This document shows, one piece after another, positions 9,229-18,068 of a stretch of 34,761 bases of DNA (position 1 is the stretch's first letter; the number at the start of each line of letters is the position of its first letter). The position numbers and the translations under genes are program-made. Under the pieces are notes generated by a model. It was not told the origin of the DNA. It did no database searches and worked only from the letters and a program-made list of their open reading frames with translations. Origin of the DNA: Candidatus Zixiibacteriota bacterium (lineage in GTDB: Bacteria; Zixibacteria; MSB-5A5; GN15; FEB-12); NCBI GenBank assembly GCA_024276275.1, contig JAJRXM010000072.1, positions 72,416-107,176 on the forward strand. The letters run 5' to 3'.

Positions 9229-9289
9229 GCAAATCCCACTTTCAACCTTTTTATTCCAATTATATCTATATGTATCACTTTTATCCCAC
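9224..9289 (-). promoter_or_regulatory. Candidate MraZ operator: two GTGGGAT-N4-GTGA boxes
   Basis: GTGGGAT-AAAA-GTGA starts at 9289 and GTGGGAT-TTGC-GTGA starts at 9239. In both, the second GTG begins 11 bases after the first, and the boxes are 50 bases apart. The first lies within the promoter spacer; the second covers the ribosome site and GTG start of mraZ. MraZ proteins studied elsewhere bind tandem GTGG/TGGG-like repeats with about 10-base spacing, so autoregulation is a reasonable inference. Confidence 0.5.
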
Positions 9290-9298
9290 AAAAGTCAA
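9269..9298 (-). promoter_or_regulatory. Probable sigma70-type promoter of the dcw cluster
   Basis: TTGACT (9298-9293) is followed after 18 bases by TACATA (9274-9269). A TATAAT at 9264-9259 has no matching -35 element. Transcription would begin near 9262, about 34 bases before the mraZ GTG. It is the only promoter-like site upstream of the cluster on this strand. Confidence 0.5.
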
Positions 9299-9300
9299 GC

Positions 9301-9657
9301 TAATTTTCCCAATTCCAAAAAGAAAAAATAAAAAATCTTAATCTCTTAAATATGTATCTGACAATAAGTAATGAAGATGATTTTATTGATTTTTTTGTAA
9401 GTTATTTGAGTGAAACCAAATTCGGAGGAATATATTTCTCTTGACTTAAAACTCAACAGTTTTAAAAGGCTATAATATATAGGTTTAACCCAATATTTTT
9501 TATTATTCAAACCTAAAATAATCGGACATCCGCCTGAAAGACACCCTTCTTACCTATTGCTATTCAATTAGTTACGCTACGATTGTACGCCCAAATAGAC
9601 CGACGGCTGTCAACTTGCTCTTTAATTGATGTATTCAACATGAAACAGGAGCCGAAA
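9301..9657. other. Intergenic region between divergent mraZ and C25 peptidase genes
   Basis: No convincing gene. TTGACT (9441-9446) and TATAAT (9471-9476) occur on the plus strand but are 24 bases apart, too far for a standard promoter. Between them a 7-base inverted repeat TTAAAAC/GTTTTAA (9446-9452 and 9459-9465) could be an operator. A 30-codon ORF (9352-9444) lacks support. The peptidase ribosome site CAGGAG lies six bases before its ATG at 9658. Confidence 0.5.
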
Positions 9658-11964
9658 ATGAAAAATCTTATCTTTACAATAATATTTCTACTATACAGCT
9701 ACTCAAGTGCCTTAGCCTCAAATGAGGTAATCAAGTTTGATGGTCAAAATCTGACTATTTCTGACAAAACTATCCGATACGACAATTTCGATAACATATT
9801 GCTGCCTAACGGATTATCTCTCCCTTTTCAGACTATATATCTCCCTCTGGCAGAATTTAACCAAACTGCACAAATATCCGTGAATTTTGTAGAGAAAGAA
9901 ATAGTAACAACATTTACTGATATCAGTCTTAAAGATATCCCGACCACATCTGATAAAAATCGATACAAAGATATTGTCCCCTCAGTTTCTTTTGACCGAT
10001 TAGGCTACAACCAAATAGAAATAGTCGAAAAGGTAACAATTTCAAATACTGACTATCTGAAATGTATGATATTCCCGGTTACAATAGATTCAACAGGGAT
10101 TGCAGTTTTTCATAATTCATCTGAATTTCAAATCGGTTCAACATATATTTCAGAAAATCAATTATTGACTAAATCTGAAGTAAGCGGTTTTGAAAACAAT
10201 AAAAATCAACTTTTCAATCGTTCTTTATCTCAGACAACACAATACGTTATTATTACAAACCAAAATCTAAAAGATTCGTTTGCAAAACTTGCTTCATACA
10301 AAAATGAAACCGGTATCTCAACCGAGATAAAACTTATCGAAGATATACTTGCTGAATATACCGGACGTGATGATGCCGAAAAGTTAAGAGAATATCTAAA
10401 AGTTTTTTATGCCGACGGTGGACAGTTTGTTTTATTCGGCGGCGATGAAACAGTTTTACCTATCAGATATACTTATCACAACATCGCCTACGGTGCAATT
10501 CCCCTTGAGAATCAACAGGTCTCAGATTTATACTTTGGAGATCTAACCGGAGATTGGAATGCCGATAATGATTCAGTATGGGGAGAGAAATATACAGACT
10601 CTGTAGATTTAACACCCGAACTGTTTGTTGGTCGGTTGCCGTTCAACAAAGTTTCAGAAGTTACAGATTATATTTCTAAATTGATACAATACGAAACAAA
10701 CCAAAAACAGATTGATCTTTCTTACTTAGAAAAATCATTTTTCTTTTCATCAGACCAAATGAGAGACTACGGTTCTGTCGGTCAACATGGCCTTATTGCC
10801 GATGCTCTCCCCAACTATTTTATTGTAGACACAACCAATGGTGTCGAACAATCAGCAGGCAATGATTTAAATCCTACTAATGCAAGCTCCAAAGCATTAG
10901 AATCTGTTATATCAGAAGGGTTCGGAATTGTAAATATAATAGCTCACGGAAGCAGTATGACTTTCGAGGTACGTACTTCAAATTATAACGAATGGCCAAA
11001 ATCATATTTTACCACAGATACAAGTTTAACAGGAAGCGGTATTGTGAGCAACTTTGAGGCAAACGATAAAGTTTCACTATATATTTCTCTCGGTTGTGAT
11101 AACGGAGCTTTTGATTTAGATCAGCCTCCGTACAATCATCCAAACCCAAACATGGTGCAGACTCTGCTTGCTCAAAAAAACAGCGGAGCTGTAGGGTTTG
11201 TCGCAAATACAAGATGGGGATGGGTTAGTTCTTCTCACCTCCTCCAAAAAAGATTTTTAGAATACCTATTTGCCAATGAAAATCAACCTGCGGTTCTGTC
11301 ACTCTATCAGATGAGAGATGATTACTATTACTATCGAGACTTAGTTTACGGCATCAACTACTTTGGCGACCCCACTATGATTGTTTACACTAAAAAACCT
11401 GAACAGATAGAACTGTCTATTCAACTACAGCAAACCGGAATGAGCGTTAATACAACTACCGGCAATACCGGTTTGGAAAATACGATAATTCTTTTAAGTG
11501 AAAACAGTACAGTAGTCGGAGAATATAGTACCGATAACAACGGAAATGCTGTTATTGATTACCAATTTGATATAACATCTAACTACAAATTTTCTGCTGT
11601 CAAAGATGGATATACAATTAGTCAAAAAGAATTCATCCCCTCAATTGCCACAGATATAGAAGATGAAAATAATCTGTCTCTTCCTACTTCGTTTTCTTTA
11701 GGACAGAACTATCCGAATCCGTTTAACCCAAGCACCCGTATAACACTGTCATTGCCTAAAAGAATTGAATTGACTCTGCAAATTTTTAATGTACTTGGAC
11801 AAAACGTCAAAACTCTTGCCGACGGTTCCTATAGTGCGGGGACACATACGTTTGAATGGGATGGTAAAGATAAGTTCGGTAACCATTCAGCTACCGGAAT
11901 ATATTTTTATCGTATAGAGACTTCTGAGTACAATGAAGTAAAGAAAATGCTGCTCTTACAATAA
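9658..11964 (+). CDS. Secreted gingipain-like C25 cysteine peptidase with sorting tail
   Basis: Peptidase family C25 (clan CD) endopeptidase, 768 residues from the ATG at 9658, chosen for its CAGGAG site and the signal peptide 'MKNLIFTIIFLLYSYSSALA'. The pro-region is followed by the catalytic domain with 'VLFGGDETVLPIR', catalytic His in 'IAHGSS' (residue 430) and catalytic Cys in 'SLGCDNGAF' (residue 480). An Ig-like segment and a C-terminal tail (about 682-768) with 'NYPNPFNPSTRI', 'FNVLGQNVKTL' and 'ATGIYFYRI' resemble the FlgD/Por secretion tail used by type IX-like systems. No secretion genes are in the window. It is the only clear plus-strand gene and faces the FMN reductase gene end to end. 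Confidence 0.93.
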   Translation: MKNLIFTIIFLLYSYSSALASNEVIKFDGQNLTISDKTIRYDNFDNILLPNGLSLPFQTIYLPLAEFNQTAQISVNFVEKEIVTTFTDISLKDIPTTSDKNRYKDIVPSVSFDRLGYNQIEIVEKVTISNTDYLKCMIFPVTIDSTGIAVFHNSSEFQIGSTYISENQLLTKSEVSGFENNKNQLFNRSLSQTTQYVIITNQNLKDSFAKLASYKNETGISTEIKLIEDILAEYTGRDDAEKLREYLKVFYADGGQFVLFGGDETVLPIRYTYHNIAYGAIPLENQQVSDLYFGDLTGDWNADNDSVWGEKYTDSVDLTPELFVGRLPFNKVSEVTDYISKLIQYETNQKQIDLSYLEKSFFFSSDQMRDYGSVGQHGLIADALPNYFIVDTTNGVEQSAGNDLNPTNASSKALESVISEGFGIVNIIAHGSSMTFEVRTSNYNEWPKSYFTTDTSLTGSGIVSNFEANDKVSLYISLGCDNGAFDLDQPPYNHPNPNMVQTLLAQKNSGAVGFVANTRWGWVSSSHLLQKRFLEYLFANENQPAVLSLYQMRDDYYYYRDLVYGINYFGDPTMIVYTKKPEQIELSIQLQQTGMSVNTTTGNTGLENTIILLSENSTVVGEYSTDNNGNAVIDYQFDITSNYKFSAVKDGYTISQKEFIPSIATDIEDENNLSLPTSFSLGQNYPNPFNPSTRITLSLPKRIELTLQIFNVLGQNVKTLADGSYSAGTHTFEWDGKDKFGNHSATGIYFYRIETSEYNEVKKMLLLQ

Positions 11965-12033
11965 TTATTTTTTTAGTAGGATAGTAGTTTCTACAAGTGA
12001 CTTACAAATTTTCTTTACAGAGTTTATCTGCTT

Positions 12034-12546
12034 TTAGTCAATCAAAGAACCGTCATCAGCAAATGCACTCCCGGCATTCCCTAAGCCGTACTGCCCTGTG
12101 ATTACATGCATTTGTAAATTACTTAATAAATGCCTGACATGAGGAAGAACCCGAATACCTCCAAGTCCACCCGGTGATGCCGCCATAAGTCCTGCTGTTT
12201 TATATTGAAAACATTCAAGCGGCGGATACCCCTCGACCATTCGAGAAAGCCAATCAATTGTATTTTTAAACAAACCTGAGAAAAAACCGTTATATTCAGG
12301 TGATGCAATCAAGAACCCGTCAGCTGAAATAAATATATCTTTTAACTCACGCACCAGCGGAGGAAGTCCATCGGAAGCCTCGGTATCTTCATCAAAAACT
12401 GGCAAATCATATTCTTTTAAATCAAGAAACAGCACATCAGCACCGAACTCTTCAAGATACGGAATTGATGCCCGTATCAGTTTTTTATTATATGAACCTT
12501 CTCGACTACTTCCGGCAAATGCGACTATTTTAATTTTTTCAGACAT
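12034..12546 (-). CDS. NADPH-dependent FMN reductase-like flavoprotein, probably truncated by TAA
   Basis: Flavodoxin-fold oxidoreductase of the NADPH-dependent FMN reductase family (SsuE/azoreductase-like). Motifs: 'AFAGSSREGSYNKKL' for the FMN phosphate, 'SPEYNGFFSGLFKNTIDW' and 'SPGGLGG'. The ATG at 12546 has the ribosome site GAGGTGA. At 170 residues it is slightly short. After TAA (12036-12034) the frame stays open for 22 codons reading KQINSVKKICKSLVE and more, to a second TAA at 11967-11965, one base past the peptidase stop. This resembles the missing last helix, so the TAA is probably a nonsense change or an error. The physiological substrate is unknown. Confidence 0.85.
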   Translation of the reverse strand: MSEKIKIVAFAGSSREGSYNKKLIRASIPYLEEFGADVLFLDLKEYDLPVFDEDTEASDGLPPLVRELKDIFISADGFLIASPEYNGFFSGLFKNTIDWLSRMVEGYPPLECFQYKTAGLMAASPGGLGGIRVLPHVRHLLSNLQMHVITGQYGLGNAGSAFADDGSLID

Positions 12547-12549
12547 TTA

Positions 12550-13110
12550 TCACCTCGTATTATTTGAAACTATTTCTTTAATCAAGACAGCAAATTGCTC
12601 AGCCATCATATTTGAACTATACGGTAAAATTGACGAAGGTATTGGATTTATTTTTTTACTGCCATCGTTAAAACCGAGTATTTCTTGTAGTAAAAAATCT
12701 TTAGCTGTTGAGATACTTGCCTGTGAGAAACAGCATGAATCGGGAACATCTTGCAATAGTCGGAAAAGTCGGAAAATTTCAGAATGTTCAGAAACAGCAG
12801 CCAGTATCGACCGTCCCGATGCTATCATATCAAAAATTCTGGTAGTCACAATACCGTCTTCATATTTTTGATTTAAACCAAGATACATCATAGAGGTTTT
12901 GTTTAATAATTCAATTGTTTTAATTCTACCTTTTTGGTTATTTATTTCAAACATCTCTGTCAGATTATACTTTTCCAAAGTTTCATAAAACAGAGGATCG
13001 TTTATATTACCGACCTGTACAACCCGAACTTTCTTAAAAGTTTCAACGTCCGTCTTACGAATTTCATCAAGCAGTTGACAGAGCGGTTCCACCGGACAAA
13101 GTTTATCCAA
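12550..13110 (-). pseudogene. GT4-type glycosyltransferase, C-terminal part (frameshift fragment)
   Basis: This is the nucleotide-sugar binding half of the glycosyltransferase whose N-terminal half is at 13125-13817. The frame continues upstream of its first usable start as FSFYIGLLGTLDKL (from 13140), which is the strand and loop that should follow the end of the N-terminal part, so the two frames overlap at 13125-13145. Visible features are 'RVVQVGNI', 'MYLGLNQKYEDGI' and 'RIFDMIASGRSILA', typical of the C-terminal Rossmann domain of WcaI/GT4-like enzymes. On its own it has no ribosome site. Its stop is four bases from the FMN reductase start. Confidence 0.8.
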
Positions 13111-13124
13111 AGTTCCTAAAAGAC

Positions 13125-13817
13125 CTATATAAAATGAGAACTATCAGGTTTTGAATTCCAAAGCAAAGCACGTTTTTCATCATAAGAATTATATATTACT
13201 TTCCCATTAGATAGATATTTCTGAATCGGTTTGCTAACAGTTGTTACTTCATCTGCTGCAACACAAATTTCTGAAAGAAGTTTTTTTGCTTTTTTAATTT
13301 CTTTTTCATTTGTATACCAATTTTCAGGTTTATAAGAAGTCCAGTAATCACGAAAATCGGTAATATACGGTAGTTTAAACTCTTTGCTTAACTTTTTTCC
13401 TACAAGATGCGTAGAGATTGGTGGGGAAGTAGAAATAATCAAATCATATTTTTTATTTTCAGCAAGAACCCGTCCTGTTTTTAAAGCCTGCTTGACCCAT
13501 CCGATTTTTGAATCAGGAAAAAAATTATCAATAAGTGAACGACCTTTGCTGATTGTTTTTTCTTTTACTTTTCGCATTCCTAATAGATATAAAATTCTCT
13601 GCGGGTCTAATGAACCGGTGCGGTAAATTTTACTTTTATCCAAACCTTCCAGCAACTCCGGTTCATACGTTCTGTATGCAATACTTTTTACTGTTAAAAC
13701 ATCAACATCGATTTCATGTTCAGGTAGTTTTGTAAAAAGAGCTAAAGGTCGTGAAACTCCGGCTCCTCCCAGAGGTGGAAAATAATATGAGATAAGCAAA
13801 ACTTTCAGACGTTTCAT
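13125..13817 (-). pseudogene. GT4-type glycosyltransferase, N-terminal part (frameshift fragment)
   Basis: Acceptor-binding half of a surface-polysaccharide type glycosyltransferase. It has 'LLISYYFPPLGGAGVSRP' at the N-terminus, 'YDLIISTSPPISTHLVG' and 'YITDFRDYWT', as in GT4 enzymes annotated WcaI-like. The ATG overlaps the upstream glycosyltransferase stop as ATGA. The reading frame ends with TAG at 13127-13125 just after 'NSKPDS', while the C-terminal half (12550-13110) continues in the -1 frame. One missing base near 13125-13145, for example in a short T run, would restore a single protein of about 420 residues. Sugar and acceptor cannot be told. Confidence 0.84.
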
Positions 13818-14881
13818 TTTACCTTTTCTATCATATTTTTAAATATAGCTAACTGGTCTGCAATATTATTTTCAAAAAGAGCCGACTGCTTTACTTTCTC
13901 TTTATTCTGTTCTCTCAGTTTTATAAAATCATCACTACTGTTAAGCAAGTTTTCCACAACCATAGAAAGAGATTTTTCTTCATTTTCAAACATAAAACCG
14001 TTTTCGTTTGACACCCATTCTTTCACCCCATCAATTCGCATAACTACCGGAATCAATCCAAGTGCCATAGATTCTATGAGAGAAACAGGTGATGAATCAG
14101 AAAGCGAGGCTGACAAATAGACATCATGCGTTGAAGCAAGTTTCAAAAAATTATTTCTCTCAGCCTTTGCATAATACTTTATTTTTTCCCCGACCATACT
14201 TGCAGCTGCCTCTTTAAACGCTTCATACTGTGATCCAAATGCAGGAAAAGTTATCTGTATCTTGTCTGATTTTATCAAATCCTGTAAAGCATTTACTATA
14301 AATAAATTATTATACACATGTTCATGTGCTCGCGGCACAATAATTTTTAACGGTTTTGATAATATAAAATCTTGTTTATACAGGTCAAATATCTCATTCT
14401 CAACTCCCCACGGAAACACAGAACTATTTGAGAAAGGAAATATCTTTTTCGCTTCATCAATCAAGTACTGTGAGTCGGCAAAAACATATTGTGCATTTTT
14501 CAAGGCATACTTAGTTTTATATCTGTGCAGCATAGATTTTTTTGGAACTATCAAAATATCAGAGCCCCATAAATTTAACGCAAGAGGTGTAAATTTGTTT
14601 TTTGCCAAAGCTGCGATATGCCCGTATCCCGATGCAAAGTGAGCAGAAATAATATCGGGATTAAACGTCTTAATCAATGATCTTATCTGAGGAACAGCAA
14701 ACCTATAATAGAACTGTTGAATAAATCCTTTTTTCTGAAGTGTAACAGCATCGACAATTCCTTTTTCAAGCGATGCTAAAAGAACCTCGCACCCTTGCTT
14801 CTGCAATTCAGCATAAAACCGTTCGGTATGAAATGATGCCGCGTCAGCAAGCAGTAAAATTTTCATCCTATCATGTTTCAA
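13814..14881 (-). CDS. GT4-family glycosyltransferase
   Basis: Predicted retaining glycosyltransferase with GT-B fold, 355 residues. Features: N-terminal 'MKILLLADAASFHTERF', 'IISAHFASGYGHIAAL', 'NLWGSDIL', 'IVPRAHEHVYN' at the domain junction, and 'DSSPVSLIESMALGLIPVV', the family's conserved Glu-rich nucleotide-sugar motif. I prefer the TTG at 14881, which has AGGGA seven bases upstream and overlaps the stop of the FemAB-like gene; the ATG at 14866 has AGG immediately next to it. It lies in a run with another glycosyltransferase and a FemAB-like protein, suggesting cell-surface glycan modification. Substrate unknown. Confidence 0.88.
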   Translation of the reverse strand: MKHDRMKILLLADAASFHTERFYAELQKQGCEVLLASLEKGIVDAVTLQKKGFIQQFYYRFAVPQIRSLIKTFNPDIISAHFASGYGHIAALAKNKFTPLALNLWGSDILIVPKKSMLHRYKTKYALKNAQYVFADSQYLIDEAKKIFPFSNSSVFPWGVENEIFDLYKQDFILSKPLKIIVPRAHEHVYNNLFIVNALQDLIKSDKIQITFPAFGSQYEAFKEAAASMVGEKIKYYAKAERNNFLKLASTHDVYLSASLSDSSPVSLIESMALGLIPVVMRIDGVKEWVSNENGFMFENEEKSLSMVVENLLNSSDDFIKLREQNKEKVKQSALFENNIADQLAIFKNMIEKVK

Positions 14882-15807
14882 AAGATTTTCCCTAACAATG
14901 ACTTCTTATAGTAACAGATATACTCTTTTGTAATGCCGCCCCATTTCTTTTTATATTCAGAAAGGGTCGGAGTGTCAATAGGGCTTGCTCCCAGATTAAG
15001 ATACTGAACATTATTTTCTTGTGCTGATTTAGCTAAATCAAAAAGCATTTTTTGATTTGCTTTTAAAAATGAAAACTGCTTGTCAAAATATACCTGCCAA
15101 TTTAGTATCTGATTTTGTTCTTTAAAATTAATATGAGAACTGACCGCTTCCCCCTCATGCTCACACCAATTCCAAATTATTCTGTTATCTGTCTCTGCTA
15201 ATTCGGCCAAAGCCGAAAAAAATGATTCATTGTATTTCGGTTTACGGTTATGACGTTTTTCCGTTTGATACATAAGCTCAAGAAACGAACTACAATGTTT
15301 TTCTTTATCAAATTTTTCAACAACTATATTTTCCCGTTCTGATTTTCGAATTTCCGATTGCAGTTTTTTATCAGGAGGTTGCCAATTAAGAGAACTAACA
15401 TCCACAAGAGTTGTTTGGCATTGTAAAACATCGTATCTGTCAGCTTCTATAATTGAATCATAATAATCATAAATGAACAGTTTTTCATATCCGTAAGATA
15501 CAACTGCTTGAAGTAATTCTCTTTTATATTTATCAACTTGTACATTCTCATTGGTAAAAACAGAGCTATAACACCCGTCAGGACCAGCTTGTAGTCTCTT
15601 TAATTTGCCCTTACCAAACTCTACTGCGGGAAGTAAAGCAACAATTTTGTCATTATCTTCAACAATCCAGAATACAGCTTCTCCTCCCATTGTTTCCCAT
15701 AGATTTAGAAAACCTACAGAAGCAAAAAAAGAATCACCTGAGAGTGATTCAATTGATATCAACTGTTTTTCTGAAATATCCTGAAAAGTTATTCGGTTTA
15801 TCTGCAT
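14878..15807 (-). CDS. FemAB-related GNAT-fold acyl/aminoacyltransferase-like protein
   Basis: A 309-residue protein resembling the GNAT-type acetyltransferases of the BioF2-like/FemAB-related group often found in exopolysaccharide loci. Visible: 'DSFFASVGFLNLWETMGGE' near the N-terminus, 'AVFWIVEDNDKIVALLPAV', a central 'RKSERENIVVEKFDKE', and the C-terminal 'NLGASPIDTPTLSEYKKKW', which matches the family's closing pattern of a Gly followed by an FK/YKxxWGG segment. The start codon shares one base with the stop of the propeller gene (TAATG) and the stop overlaps the next glycosyltransferase start. Acyl donor and acceptor are unknown. Confidence 0.8.
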   Translation of the reverse strand: MQINRITFQDISEKQLISIESLSGDSFFASVGFLNLWETMGGEAVFWIVEDNDKIVALLPAVEFGKGKLKRLQAGPDGCYSSVFTNENVQVDKYKRELLQAVVSYGYEKLFIYDYYDSIIEADRYDVLQCQTTLVDVSSLNWQPPDKKLQSEIRKSERENIVVEKFDKEKHCSSFLELMYQTEKRHNRKPKYNESFFSALAELAETDNRIIWNWCEHEGEAVSSHINFKEQNQILNWQVYFDKQFSFLKANQKMLFDLAKSAQENNVQYLNLGASPIDTPTLSEYKKKWGGITKEYICYYKKSLLGKIF

Positions 15808-18068
15808 TAGTTTCGTACCAATAAAATTTTACCTTTGCCTATGTCTCCGTTTTCATCTTTTACAATAAAAAGATAAACACCCGATGCGACATTATTCCCT
15901 CTGTCATTTTTACCGTCCCAAGCATTATTTGCCGACATAGTAATTATATGTTCGCCTGCCGAACTAAAAATAGTTACATCGACCGTTCGTCCAAAATTAA
16001 ATCTTAATTTATCAGATGAAGAATTAATAACGAACGGATTTGGAAAGGCAATGACTTTGGATACTTCAAAAACAGGTTTCCCTATTAGTGAATTGATTAC
16101 TGAAAGTCCCTTATCGGTCGCTATATATATTTTACCTGTATACTTATCAAAAGTTATATTTTGTATATTATCTGAGACCAATCCTGAATTAAATGTTGTA
16201 AACACTTCAAAGGAACCGTCATCTAGATTTCTAAGTGCCAGCCCTTTTCGTGTTCCAATCCATAAATTCCCACGGGAATCAAATTCTATAGTAGTAATGT
16301 CTGAGCTGAGATTTTCAGGTAAAATTATATCTTTGAAAAAGTCTTTTTCATTTTCAAAATCTGATATCCCCGAATCATAGCGTGAAAGTCCAAAATTTGT
16401 TGCAACCCACAGTTCACCGTTTTGTGCGTAAGCAACGTCTCTGATTGTGTTCGAAATCAAAAGAGAGTTCTCTTTTGATAATTTTCTACATTTCTTGTCA
16501 GTTATAAACGGATTATCTCCTATAGTACATACATAGACACCGTCAGACTCTGTACCTACAGCAATTTTACCGTTATCGTAATCCAATGAAGTTAAAAAAT
16601 GATTTGTCAACCCATGAATAGTCCCTACAGAATCCCATCCGCTTAGAGAATTTAGATTTACCATATCACCTATAGCTATAGGATAGTTACCGGAATCACT
16701 TTCATTGGCACGATAAGAAGTAAAAAAAACATATCTTCCGTCGGTGTCCATACCGGTTGTATAGACCCACCTTAAGCCGTCCGGGAAGTCATCAGAATTT
16801 CCCCTGAGAGTAGAATTGGTTTCATCATAATTGATAAGTGAATCATTATCCAGTAACCAGACACCATTCCCCCAAGTTCCCATCCAAACTCTATCAAGCG
16901 AGTCAAGCATGCTTACTGTCGCACTCTGGCCGACAGAAAAATTAAAATCATCCCAAAAAGAATCGGTTAACTGAGCAAAGGTTCGGTTATTAAAACCACC
17001 ATACTTGGTTCCCTTGCTGTCAACGGCTATATCAGAAACATTATTATCCGGCAGACCACCCAAAATAAAATCTGAAACAACTGTATTCTCTATAGTCACT
17101 ACACCGTTTTTATCACTGCCGACCCATTGCCTATTATCAAAAAGAACTTCATCAGACGGTGATATATTTCCTACCGACGAAGTAAACAACAGAACATCCG
17201 ACAAAACATAATACAATGTTCCGACAAAAGGGTTCTTCGCCATTACTACCATTGTATCAGCATGCATAGATATTTTTTGAAATGATGCTGAGTTCGACAA
17301 TTGTATTTCTGAAAGAGAAACAACACCAAAGTTATCAACAGTAATTTTATATAAGCCTGTTTTATTTAACGCATACATAGAAGAACCGACCTGTTTAATA
17401 CTGACAAACTCATTGTTATCAAGCAGGCTGAAGTTTCGGTTGCTAATTGTTGTCCAATTTGACGGTGACTTCAACAACGCCGGGTTACTATAGTCTGCAA
17501 ACGCTACACCGTCGGATGTTGCTATCCAAATTGTATCGTTACGCAGAAGAATATCATGCACTATCGGATTAGGATTTAAATCTCCAAACAGAGGATAGCT
17601 GTCTTCAATTTGCCCACCGTCGTTTATTTTTGAAAAAAGGACCAAGCCCAAAGAAGAACCGATCCATATAAAGTTATTGTCATCAACTAGAGTATGCAGT
17701 TGAAAAAGATTATTATTCAAATTATCAAAAAAGAGAAACTGTTCAAATGAATCATTTGACCATTTTATCAGTCTGCCAAATCCGGTTATCCATTTATCTT
17801 CGTTTGCATCTTTCATTATGTCGGTAATATTATTAGTTCCTAATCCGTCTAGTTTGTGAAATGAAATGGGTGATGTATCGAATGACGACAAGACAACCAA
17901 CCCGCCCGATGTAGCGATATATAAGCTGTCATCAATAACTTTTAAATTTTTTACTTCTTGAAAGGAAGTATAGTTTTCCCATTCGACCGCTTGTACGGAA
18001 AGCGGCAAAATAAAAGCGAGAATAATAATTCTAAGAAGACTTATTTTATAATTTTTCGTATAATCCAT
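15807..18068 (-). CDS. Secreted two-component-regulator-type beta-propeller protein with sorting tail
   Basis: Exported protein of 753 residues from the ATG at 18068, where 'LLRIIILAFILPLSVQA' forms a signal peptide; an in-frame TTG 42 bases upstream would add a non-signal leader. The body is a series of Reg_prop-like blades, each with a pattern like 'NGELWVATNFGLSRYD', 'RGNLWIGTRKGLALRN' and 'TGKIYIATDKGLSVIN', probably forming one or two seven-bladed propellers. The last 90 residues contain 'AFPNPFVI', 'VTIFSSAGEHI', 'AWDGKNDRGNNVASGVYLF' and resemble the FlgD/Por sorting tail. There is no kinase or DNA-binding domain. It overlaps the 3' end of lnt by 28 bases. Confidence 0.86.
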   Translation of the reverse strand: MDYTKNYKISLLRIIILAFILPLSVQAVEWENYTSFQEVKNLKVIDDSLYIATSGGLVVLSSFDTSPISFHKLDGLGTNNITDIMKDANEDKWITGFGRLIKWSNDSFEQFLFFDNLNNNLFQLHTLVDDNNFIWIGSSLGLVLFSKINDGGQIEDSYPLFGDLNPNPIVHDILLRNDTIWIATSDGVAFADYSNPALLKSPSNWTTISNRNFSLLDNNEFVSIKQVGSSMYALNKTGLYKITVDNFGVVSLSEIQLSNSASFQKISMHADTMVVMAKNPFVGTLYYVLSDVLLFTSSVGNISPSDEVLFDNRQWVGSDKNGVVTIENTVVSDFILGGLPDNNVSDIAVDSKGTKYGGFNNRTFAQLTDSFWDDFNFSVGQSATVSMLDSLDRVWMGTWGNGVWLLDNDSLINYDETNSTLRGNSDDFPDGLRWVYTTGMDTDGRYVFFTSYRANESDSGNYPIAIGDMVNLNSLSGWDSVGTIHGLTNHFLTSLDYDNGKIAVGTESDGVYVCTIGDNPFITDKKCRKLSKENSLLISNTIRDVAYAQNGELWVATNFGLSRYDSGISDFENEKDFFKDIILPENLSSDITTIEFDSRGNLWIGTRKGLALRNLDDGSFEVFTTFNSGLVSDNIQNITFDKYTGKIYIATDKGLSVINSLIGKPVFEVSKVIAFPNPFVINSSSDKLRFNFGRTVDVTIFSSAGEHIITMSANNAWDGKNDRGNNVASGVYLFIVKDENGDIGKGKILLVRN

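Noticed and set aside
9352-9444. A 30-codon plus-strand ORF between mraZ and the C25 peptidase gene
   Set aside because: It has no ribosome site, no recognisable motif and ends within a promoter-like region. AT-rich DNA gives ORFs of this length by chance.
9441-9476. TTGACT and TATAAT upstream of the peptidase gene as its promoter
   Set aside because: The spacer is 24 bases, too long for a sigma70 promoter, and the next -10-like choices are poor. Described as part of the intergenic region only.
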